A stretch of DNA of 64,000 nucleotides from Telopea speciosissima (lineage: Eukaryota > Streptophyta > Magnoliopsida > Proteales > Proteaceae). The notes under the pieces are model-generated. The model was not told where the DNA came from. It saw nothing but the letters and a program-made list of their open reading frames with translations, and made no database searches. Where the stretch lies: contig NC_057922.1 in NCBI RefSeq assembly GCF_018873765.1, forward strand, positions 63,822,755-63,886,754. Direction: 5' to 3'. Positions 12,054-20,770 of this stretch are shown here, piece by piece (the first letter of the stretch is position 1; every line of letters starts with the position of its first letter). Both the position numbers and the translations under genes were made by a program.

Positions 12054-14134
12054 TGTTTGCAAGAAATAATAACCGCAAGCGTACGGATCAATCATAGCTA
12101 CGGGTCGAACTCAAGGAGATGTTTGTCACTCTATTTTACTCACTTTAAAGCAATGCAAAGTGAACCAAATTAATTAAAGTATTGGATTAAACTAATGATG
12201 ATTAAACTAACGTATCCTAACTCACAAACATCTATCGAAATTATGGATCTCAGGAATTGAATTGGCATCCTAACACATATTCATCTAACCTATCAATACT
12301 AACGTGGATTGGAGGGAATAAATCGCAGCCACACACTACAACCACATAAAAAAAAAACCAAACAAAAGAAAGAAATTAGAGAGGGAGAATGAGACTAAGA
12401 GATTAGAGATGTAAAACACGAAGGTGCTTGAATCGGATTGAAATTGCTTGCTTCTCACACTTAAAATGACGCTACCAAATCTGAAATTAAAATAAAAATA
12501 ATTAAATTAAAATCTTACCATAATGCATAATGATAATAGTAACTAAAAAATAAAATCCTAAAAGCATGATTGAATTACAGAGGTAGAGAATGAGAATGAA
12601 AATAAAAATAATGGAGAATGAAAATTCCTAATAGAATGGAGGGATTAATGGAGATGAGAATACTAATAAAATAAAACTAATAGAAAAAGAAAGAGGTAGA
12701 GAATAAGAAGAAGAAATTAGAAACTAGAAGATTTAAGAGGTTAAGAAGAAGAAGATCATAAAAATAAAAATAAGAACTTGATACTCTCTTCTACCAAAGT
12801 TGAAAGTGCATGAATTAACTAGGCCTTGCATGAATGTAATTTGATGAAGCTTGAACACTTGATTAATCCTTGCATGGCTTTCTCTTCTAAATCTCCAAAT
12901 CTTCTCACACACTTAGGAACTTAGACTAGAAAGCTTTAAAACTAAACTATAATTAAAGGATTACAACCATATTGAAGACATAAATAAATTAAAACATGAA
13001 TTAAACCTATTACAACCATTAAACTAAGCTCATAAATCAAACTAGAAACTTAGAAAGCCAAAAATTAGAAGGAGAAGAATAGAAAATTTCATTAATGAAT
13101 TGAACAAGTTTACAAGAGAAAACCATGGGGTATTTATAGGGGGAAGAGGAGAAGGGAGAAGAGGGAGAGGGGCTCCACCGTTTTGGGAGCTCCTCTCCTT
13201 CTAAAGCCGTGGAGGGGAGAGAGAGGATCTAAAAAATAATGGAATATTCTCTTCTCCTTCCTCCTTTACATGGTTTGATCCCCAAGAGAAAAGAGAAAAA
13301 TAGAAAAAGAGAGAGATAAAAATCTTAGCTACATAAACCTTCTATTTTTCAAAAAGTAACTTTCTAATTCTATTTTTGTGCTTTCTTTTCTTTGTAGGTG
13401 TCTTCTCCAAGCAATGAGATCAAGACATCTTTAACTTTTCAACCTTCCATGGATGAGAGAATATTTTTCAAAAGAAATCTATCCATAGTACAATTTCAAA
13501 AGTGCCCTTGGAAAGTTAGAGGAGAGAGAGAATAAGGGTGATGACTAGGATTCTACTCAATCAATTAATCAAATACCCAAGTTGTCCTCTAAAAATCGTG
13601 GAGCCTTGGTGCTCAAAAATCGTGGACAGTATTGTCCCTAAAAAAACCATGGAGGGTGCAGGCAGTGTGGGTCCCCCTATGTGGGTAGCAGCTCTTCTCT
13701 CTCTTCAAGATTGGAAAATTGTCGAAACAGTCCTGTACTTGCAATAGATCTCCACCATTGATTAGAAATGCCTTTTTTAATGTCAAAAGTACCCATGGGA
13801 AGTGGCAGAATGACTATGGGCTTGCATTACAGCTCATTTCTGACCCATTATCATTTTTTAGTCTGAAAAGAATACTCGACTGCATGGAGACCTAAACGAA
13901 TGCATAACTGAATTCTGTTTCATCCATCTTGCTCAAAATTTAGTCCTCTTTATAGCCATGCAAAAACATTGGGCAGCTTTACGTATAAATTTGGATATGC
14001 AGTTCCCGATAGTCTAGAATAGCATTAAATAGCCCAAAAATCTGAAAAGCACAAGAAAGCACCGAGTAACTCTATCCAATGTGGTAAAATGCATGTTTTA
14101 TGCCCTAAGTTTTCACACATAAATGTGCTCATCA
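12054..14134 (-). mobile_element. Solo LTR of a large-LTR retrotransposon (probably Gypsy)
   Basis: On the minus strand the unit starts TGATGAGCACATTTATGTG and ends CGTACGCTTGCGG...GCAAACA, giving TG...CA termini. It is flanked by an exact 5-bp repeat aggag (12049-12053 and 14135-14139). There are no internal domains and no second LTR, so it is a solo LTR of about 2.08 kb formed by unequal recombination. Starts of this type and LTRs of this size are familiar from plant Gypsy elements; assignment to the Tat/Retand group would be inference. It was inserted into the Copia leader. Confidence 0.87.
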
Positions 14135-14306
14135 AGGAGGGAAGAGGGAGAGGAAGAGGGGCATGGTTTGCTTGCTCTTTGCAGCACCCATGCGGTGATG
14201 GTTTCCATCTCCGTTGATGGAAACCCTAAAACTAATTCTTCTCCAAATCACAAATAATCTCCTGACATCACAAGAGCGAACAAAAAACTAATGGCTTTGA
14301 TACCAA

Positions 14307-14762
14307 TGTTAGATCTGATTGATGATTCGGTTTGGATCTTATCTGAACGAATATGGGAAGACAACGGAAGAGAGATCAAGAACCAAACTTTTGATTACGA
14401 GCACCACGAACAATCTTCAACAATCTCTAGATATCTTGAAAAGCTTCTCTAAAGAGAACTCCACACTACAAATCTTGGAAACAGATTGAATCCCACAAAG
14501 AACACAATAACTTGGAAAGCAAAAGAGAGAGAGAGAGAGAGGAGAAATTTGATTTCTTGTATAACGGCCTTAGGGTTATAGGAGAGGTATATATAACCAT
14601 AACCCTAATGCCCCCCCTTATCAGAGTCATGCTCTGACTAGAAAGGAGGGGGAGAGAGTCGGTCACTTAAAGTGACTGCCCTCTCTCCCTTTTCTCACGG
14701 GCTAGACCGGCTGCCCCTTGTGGGCGCCATGGCCCGGGTCCAAGACCCAGTTCTGTTTTACA
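14307..14762 (-). repeat. Copia 5' LTR (right copy)
   Basis: 456 bp, TG...CA, adjacent to the primer-binding site at ~14292-14306 and to the TSD half gaaat. It contains a (GA)n tract at ~14526-14541 that is absent from the left copy. Confidence 0.88.
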
Positions 14763-15015
14763 GAAATGAAATCTATGTATTGCGGTTTCTTTGGTCTTGT
14801 AAAGCTGTCAACTACTTTCTTCATTCCCACATTCTAACCCGTAAGGATCAAAGCCTATGAAATTCGAATCTACGAAAACTTGAAATGAAATATTTGTATG
14901 GCTTGAATCGATGGTCACTCAATTGCTTCTTTTCCGACATTTCGTTGAAAAAATATTCTCTAGATCATGAAGACTTAACCATTAACGTTGAGATCATAAA
15001 GTTTGGTTTTTATTT

Positions 15016-16625
15016 GAGAAAATTACTTGGACACCCCCTGTACTATGGCCATTTTGCTTACGATTACCAACGTTTGAAACAATTTCTTGACACCCCCCGA
15101 AACCTGACGGTGTTAGTCTGCTGTTAGTGTTTAAATGAAAATGTCTATTGTACCCTTATCACCTATTTAATAGAAAACAGTAAAATTCAAATTACCAAAG
15201 TACCCTTCTTCTTCTTCTTCTTCTTCTTCGTTGGGGATTTTAGAACTCGATGCCCAAATGTAGCGCCTCTGAAGTCCAGGTATTAACTCACCTAAATTGC
15301 AAGTCCAGAGTACCTACATTTGAATCTGTACCTGGCGGTAACAATGGAGTTGCAAATTTGACGCACTGTTGCATCAGATTTGAAATAGTGGGAGCTTAGC
15401 AACAACAGCTTCTTCGATGATGACGAATTTGAAGCCGCTGAAATCCTGCTTCAACTGCCGCAACTGATAGCCCAAAAGAAATATGGATTTGGTTCTTCGT
15501 TTTCGTTCTCTTGGGGTGCTAAAAGAAGGTGATCTGCAGCCGATTCAAACCCATTACCTCCTCATCTTCCTTCATCTCCACCTCTGCTATCTAACTCCTA
15601 ATACAATAGCAGCAAATCGAGCCTCAAGGTCGAGTCTTCAAGTCCTGTAACCTCTCTTTCCTTCTCTCCCAACGAATCTGATCCCAAGCCCGTGATGGTA
15701 TATAACAGAAAGAAGACGGTAAGTTGACTCCTCTTCTCCTTCCCTTTTATTAATCTTCCCAATCGTTCTTTGCTGCGAACGGCTCTGGGTTTTTCTTTAT
15801 CCGCCTTTTGTTTTCGCTTCTTTAGTTTCTTGATTTTAAAGGGTTAGGGTTTGATTTCCCCCTGTTTTTATTTCATTTATCCTGTACCAACTTGTCTTGG
15901 ATTTCTTTTGCAGACGAAACAGGAAATGCTTGAAATCATACAACATTTAGGAGAGAACGCAAGAATATTAAAACAGGTAAATTTGTAGGTTACTATTACA
16001 GATTAGACTCTTTTCTTTGAAGTTCACTCCAGAGTATGATCCCTACATCTGAATCTTACGCAAGTCCAGAGTATCTACATCTGAATTTATTGGCCCTCTT
16101 ATGGTAAGGACCTTCGAACCTAATCAGAGGCTGATTCAAGCTTTTGATGTTGTGTAATCAGTTTTCTCCAAGGGGCTGGTGATGCCCTGTTTTTCTGGTT
16201 TTTTTGGACAGCTTTGAAGAATGTGAGATTATTTACAATCAGACCATCAGTTATGTCTGATATTTTTGGACATTATTGGCTTACCTAAAAGGCTCCCTCG
16301 ACCTTAGTTTGGTGTCAATCTGACACCTTGAGTTGCTGATTTTCTGAAACCACTCAAATTTCGGGTTGGTGATTTCAGCCATGGTTGTTGGTTTTTTTTT
16401 CGGTTGCAGAAGAAGAAGAAGGGGGGCAAATATGTCATTTCATTACACCTTAAGGGTAGTTTAGGCATTTATAAAATATTTAACCAATGGTAACGGTGGT
16501 TGACTAACGGACAGGGCTATTTGAAAGAAATGGTAAACTGCAGGGAGTGTTCAAGTAATTATCTTAAACATTGGGGAGACTAAGCAAAATGGCCATAGTA
16601 TAGGGGGTGTCTAAGTAATTTTCCC
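15016..16625. mobile_element. MULE-like element with ~220-bp inverted arms
   Basis: The left end gagaaaattacttggacacc and the complement of the right end ggGaaaattacttagacacc match over ~45 bp (gtactatggccattttgctta). More divergent inverted similarity extends to ~220 bp, ending in CTT/AAG repeats. Flanks are tttttattt (15007-15015) and cttttattt (16625-16633), an 8/9 match shifted by one base, so the TSD is only probable. The interior contains a splice-like structure (see 15690-15975). No transposase is seen. Confidence 0.7.
15690..15975 (+). pseudogene. Possible captured gene fragment with an intron
   Basis: Inside the MULE-like element a possible exon ends at a gtaagt-like donor near 15719 (frame reads KPVMVYNRKKT). 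A pyrimidine-rich tract and ttgcag acceptor at ~15905-15913 lead into a frame reading TKQEMLEIIQHLGENARILK, then a gtaaat donor at ~15976. This looks like two short exons of a host gene, but I do not recognise the family. Chance splice signals cannot be excluded. Confidence 0.35.
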
Positions 16626-16634
16626 TTTTATTTT

Positions 16635-17320
16635 TGGTGAAAAGTTGAGATCATAAACTTTGAAACCTTAAGAAGGTGTTAGCTAATTTAGACCTTAAGC
16701 TAACAAAATAGAATGACCATAAAAAAGGGAAATATGAACCTTGAAAAAAAAAAGTCACTGGATATGGGATTGAAAGAGGAGAGAGTCTTCAATAAGAATG
16801 TAAGTCATCATGGTAAAATTGACTAGAGGACGGCATCAAAGCTGCATGGTGCCAGTCGAAGGAGACACGAAAGCTAAAATTCTAGAGTTGGAGGCGCAAG
16901 TTGGATGAAAAAAATAAATAAGAAGAAAGTCGTTCAATTAAGTTATTTTTGGGGGGAGGGATAAAAAAATGTTTATCCATGGGCGAGGGGGAAGTCGAAA
17001 CAGTGACCTCTCCTTGGATTTAGGCCAGGGCTCTACAATACTGGCAGCCACCACCACACCAAGAGGCGCTTCCCCAATTGCTGAGGTTGTTTGGTATGAT
17101 TTCACTTCCCTTTTTTTATTAATACAAATCATTTTCTATAAAAATATTGAAATTTGAGGAGTTATTTCAATTTTCGAAGTAGAAAACACTTAAGCCTAAT
17201 TTGAGCTGAAGATTTTAATGAGTAAACGTTCACAATGGCTCAAAGTATTTGCAAGAGTATAGGGGTTTTTTTTTTTTTTTTTTTTTTGGGGGGGGGGGGG
17301 GAGATAATATATTAAAGGCA
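16635..17320. other. Intergenic, no gene seen
   Basis: AT-rich sequence with no domain-bearing frame. It ends in an oligo(T)-oligo(G) run at ~17263-17302. Confidence 0.5.
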
Positions 17321-17329
17321 AAAAAAAAA

Positions 17330-17945
17330 AGGAAATACAAACTCCAAAGCCATTAAGGATAGGGAAGAGATAAGACCCTAACAGGAGAAACTAAAAAAAC
17401 CCTCAAAAGGGGTACAACAAACCCTAGGGGGACTACAATATCCATCTAGATCCCTAAATGGTCTGAACTTTATATTAGTTCCCCTATCCAATCTCTTACT
17501 AATTTTTCCACTATATTGGAGTTGATGATTAACTGCTCTTGGAATATACCCCTCACTGCTACCATCTTCCCTTCTTCAGTTGCTTCACTTATCACCCAAA
17601 TTCTAATTTCGCTAAACCATCACTCTGGTTTTATTTTTTACCCATATGCAAATAATGGTATTCTCACCATTAAAATTACAGAAAAATTCCTATATAATGC
17701 TCCCCCCAATAATGTTCCTTCCAGTCTTCCCAATAGATCTAGGCATAATGTTAATATTTTTTCTTTTGGGAAATTGTTGTGGAACCTACCCACTCACCCA
17801 AAGTTTAAACTGTTTCTTTGGAAACTTTTTAAATGAAGGGCTACCAACAATGGATCTTCTTAATAATTTTCTAAATATTAAAAATTTGTGTTCTTTGTAA
17901 TTATGAACAGGAAACTGCATGGCACCTTTTTCTCTTGTGGTGGTG
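17330..17945 (+). pseudogene. LINE (L1-type) 3' fragment with zf-RVT domain
   Basis: The translation contains LLWNLPTHPKFKLFLWKLF, then EGLPTMDLLNNFL, a CSLC pair and ETAWHLFL after frame changes. This order is typical of the zinc-binding reverse-transcriptase-associated domain (zf-RVT) at the C-terminus of plant L1-type LINEs. At least one frameshift and several stops are present, and the upstream RT is missing, so it is a dead, truncated copy. The left boundary is approximate. Confidence 0.7.
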
Positions 17946-18560
17946 GAGGTCGAGAGGAGGCCATGAGAGTTGGGGAGTGAATGGAGAACACCGGGGAAGG
18001 GAAGATGACACTCACACTAGAGGAGAACGATGATACTCACACTTGAAGGGAAGACGACACTCCCCTTTTACTTTGAAGTTCTTCACTTTACACTTATATT
18101 GTGAACTTCCATTGTTTTAGGTAATCTCACATGTAACAAGCCCTTTATGTATGTGTCCTAAGTAGTTTAGTGTTGGAATACCTATGATATTGTTGGATGC
18201 AGTTGTTCAAGCCCAACAAAAATATGTTCATTCCCAATTAGACCCAAAATTGTTGACTTGAATCAACAACAAAATTAAAATTGAAACGATAAAAATCGTT
18301 TAATTGAAACTATTTATTAATTGATTTTGATCTGGGATATTAGAGCTGTTTAATAAATGATTCAATTTTAGTTTCTAGCTTTTCACCAAAAAAAAAATAA
18401 AAAAAAATTTTAGTTTCTAGCCACGGAATAAAAATCAAACTGATTAATCAGAACTGATCAAGTTCATAATCTCAATATCGGATCAGATTGGCTGGATCAG
18501 GAGATCGCCCAAACTCGGGCAAATATGACACTGTTGCCCTTGTTTATTTGTAAAAAATTC
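17946..18560. other. Intergenic, no gene seen
   Basis: AT-rich sequence with direct repeats such as gaagacgacactc / gaagatgacactc around 18000-18065. No coding or RNA feature is recognised. Confidence 0.4.
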
Positions 18561-18573
18561 TATTTTTTTTTTT

Positions 18574-18742
18574 GGAGACAGTTCTTTGTTCGGGAGTGTG
18601 GCCTACACTCCCATGAGTCTATCTCTCCTCTCTACATGAAAAGACACATCAGCCCCCTTGTTTTGAAGAGGAGAGAGAGACACATGAGAAACTGAGAGTG
18701 TTGATGTAGCCCACACTCTCGGACATAAAACTACTTCCTTTT
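18574..18742. mobile_element. MITE, family A (ends ggagacagttctttgt)
   Basis: The ends are inverted and similar over ~38 bp: left ggagacagttctttgttcgg, right complement ggaagtagttttatgtccga, each followed by gagtgtgggctac-like sequence. Poly-T lies on both sides, so a TSD cannot be read. Relatives are at ~52449-52613 and 53883-54055. Confidence 0.6.
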
Positions 18743-18929
18743 TTTTTTTTTGTTGCTTTTTACCCTTATCCGTACACGTGGATCAGATAGGTATCGAGAT
18801 TGGTCTCGGTTGATACTCGATATCAATCTGATCCGGCCAAAATCGGTGGATCCAACCCGAGATTACGAACCTTGGAACCGATTCAATAAATCGGAACTAA
18901 ACCAATTATAGGTAATACAATGGTAAGTG

Positions 18930-19062
18930 GTGAATCGTTATCCCCTCCAATTCCTCCAATTCCTCACATGGGGGCGGAAATGACCACCCTACTCCCTGCC
19001 CAAAAACACTGCCCAAGGTGGGGTCCACTCCCCCCTATGAGAGTTGGAGGTGATAATTATTC
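18930..19062. mobile_element. MITE, family B (ends ttatcccctccaatt)
   Basis: Left end ttatcccctccaattcctcc pairs with the complement of gagagttggaggtgataatt. The core has tgaccaccctactccctgcc and a run of caaaaacactg, matching inverted parts of the element at 50049-50215. It is non-coding and ~130 bp. Confidence 0.6.
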
Positions 19063-19072
19063 GAAAGCAAGG

Positions 19073-20429
19073 AAGGGTATTTACATAATAATTTTTTTGG
19101 AAATTTACACATACCACCTCTGAGGTTTGACGAAATGATATTTTCACCCTTCAGTTTTGGAAAATTCTGTGTACCCCCTTGAGGTTTGCAAATGGTAACA
19201 AATAAGCCCATTCCGTCAGTTCATGACTAACAATATTAAAAATTAGACTTGAACTAACGGAATTGCCCTTACAAGAAAAAAAAAAACACCTGCAACTCAT
19301 CTTCCCCAATCGATTTTGGGGAAGATGAGTTGCAGATTTCAAAACCCTTTCAACCCTTTCAACGTCTGATGTCATTCTGCCTTTCCCTCTCTTGGATTCC
19401 AGTCAAGAATCGGTCGGGTTGGGTATCAAAACTTTGATGTGCAAAAGGGTTTTGATTTGGGATTTTCCCCCAATTTGAAACCCTAAATTCCTTAAGGGGG
19501 TTGAGATCAAGGGCGTGAACAAGAGCGAGCGCCAGAGAGAGAGAGAGAGAGAGAGATGGCTCTGAGAGCTGCGATTCTCCGCCACATTCGAGTCCCAGTT
19601 CAAACTGCAGCACTAGATCGATTGGGATCTCAGGCATGGAATCTCTGCAACTCCATTCGGTCGATGTCATCCCATGGAGACTATCATCACGAGACGGAAG
19701 AAGTGATCGAGAGAGTTCTTGATGTTGTCAAGTGCTTCCCCAAGGTCGATCCTTCTAAGGTTACCCCTGATGTCCATTTCGAGAAAGATCTAGGCTTGGA
19801 TAGCTTGGATACTATTCAAATTGTAATGGCTTTAGAGGAGAAGTTCAAGCCGGAGATTCTAGATAAGGAGGCTGATAAAATTAATTCCTACCCCCTCGCT
19901 ATTGAGTATATTGCAAACCATTCAATGGCTGGCTAGTTCTAGGTTATTGTGTCCAGAATGTAATGATTGGATCATCCATTTTTGCTCAATTTTGTTGAGT
20001 AGTTGTAGGAATCTGACATCCGGGGTGGATGGAAAAATAATTTTGATCCATTTGATATTGTAAGTCATTGTTGATAAACTATATATTTTCTTGGATTTCT
20101 CATGCTTCAAGCTAAAACACTTTTGATAAATTCCTTAAGGGTTGAAAGGGTTTTGAAACCTGTAACTCATTTTCCCCAAAATCGGTTGAGGAAGATGAGT
20201 TGCAGGTGTTTTTTTTTTTTTCCTTTTTCTTCTAAGGGAAATTTCATCAGTTCACCTCTTATTTTTAATATTGTTAATCATGAACTGACGGAATGGACTT
20301 ATTTGTTACCGTTTATAAACCTCAGGGGGTACACAGAATTTTCCAAAATGGTGGGGATGAAAATATCCTTTTGTCAAACCTTTGGGGTGATATGTATAAA
20401 TTTCCCTAGTAAAGGGTATTTACATAATA
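19073..20429. mobile_element. Long-TIR element carrying a mitochondrial ACP gene (Pack-MULE-like)
   Basis: Inverted arms of ~270 bp lie at 19099-19368 and ~20128-20405. They share long near-identical stretches such as ggaaaattctgtgtaccccc, gtaacaaataagYccattcc and acacctgcaactcatcttcc. Outside them is an exact 18-bp direct repeat aagggtatttacataata (19073-19090 and 20412-20429). The only gene between the arms is an intact ACP frame. Each arm contains its own smaller palindrome (caactcatcttcccc...ggggaagatgagttg). Mutator TSDs are usually 9-11 bp, so an 18-bp repeat is unusual; a retrocopy-type TSD or an earlier local duplication are alternatives. Confidence 0.75.
19556..19936 (+). CDS. Mitochondrial acyl carrier protein, intronless copy
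   Basis: The frame encodes 126 aa. Residues 1 to ~37 look like a mitochondrial presequence (MALRAAILRHIRVPVQ, basic, ending near SIRSMSS). The PP-binding domain follows with the phosphopantetheine serine in DLGLDSLD (Ser83). Mitochondrial ACP carries acyl chains for lipoate-precursor synthesis and is an accessory subunit of respiratory complex I. Length and layout are full. Several normally conserved positions differ from the usual plant pattern (IQIVMALEEKFKPEILDK where EIVMALEEEFKLEIPDK-like is typical), suggesting relaxed constraint. There is no intron, whereas plant mtACP genes generally have introns (family knowledge), so it may be a processed or captured copy. A (GA)n tract immediately precedes the ATG. 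Whether it is expressed is unknown. Confidence 0.9.
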   Translation: MALRAAILRHIRVPVQTAALDRLGSQAWNLCNSIRSMSSHGDYHHETEEVIERVLDVVKCFPKVDPSKVTPDVHFEKDLGLDSLDTIQIVMALEEKFKPEILDKEADKINSYPLAIEYIANHSMAG

Positions 20430-20770
20430 TTACTACATTAAAAAGGTTGCTACGATTTACAAAGCACGTAGTAGTCTCCAGGGTAAAAAGATTTCAAAAC
20501 CCTTTATCCGTGGGACTATTTTGTTCTTTCCCTCTCTCCCTGCTAAAGCCGCGTTCGCGGGTTTTATGGGAGGTTTCCGAAGCACACCCAAGGGTTCTTC
20601 CTTCTACTTCAGAGATCGTTTTGCGGCCTCTTCATCTTCTCTTCCCCGTTCATCTTTCTCAGCCTATTCAAGATTTGATTCTACTTATTCTCTCTCTTTC
20701 TCTCCTTCTCCCTTTCCTTTCTTTTTGTGGTTTCCATTTTTCAATCCGTTTTGTTCTTCTCCGTTCGGAG
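20430..20770 (+). promoter_or_regulatory. GIP1 proximal promoter and 5' UTR region
   Basis: This is a ~340-bp stretch between the ACP-bearing element and the GIP1 start codon. From ~20515 it is CT-rich (ctctctttctctccttctcc), typical of plant 5' UTRs. No clear TATA box was identified. The proximal promoter therefore abuts the TIR element directly. Confidence 0.45.

Larger units (their letters stand above)
2524..14762 (-). mobile_element. Ty1/Copia LTR retrotransposon with two nested insertions
   Basis: The LTRs lie at 2524-2932 and 14307-14762. On the minus strand they run TGTAAAA...CTAACA (TA instead of TG at the left edge). Flanks are gaaac (2519-2523) and gaaat (14763-14767), a 5-bp TSD with one mismatch. 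Directly inside the right LTR is a primer-binding site resembling the initiator-tRNA-Met complement (minus strand TTGGTATCAAAGCCA, ~14292-14306). A purine-rich tract precedes the left LTR (minus strand GAGTAGGAGA, ~2933-2943). Gag-pol remnants sit at 4549-8509. The leader between PBS and gag is split by the elements at 9518-11877 and 12054-14134. Without these the element would be about 7.8 kb. The LTRs differ by an ~80-bp indel and many substitutions, so the insertion is old. Confidence 0.88.

Noticed and set aside
11798..12097. Overlapping open frames on both strands across the end of the MULE and the A-run.
   Set aside because: They cross the element border and TSD and translate a homopolymer; no domain.
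19359..19670. Minus-strand frame rich in Ser/Leu opposite the ACP start.
   Set aside because: It is produced by the (GA)n tract and the antisense of the ACP presequence.
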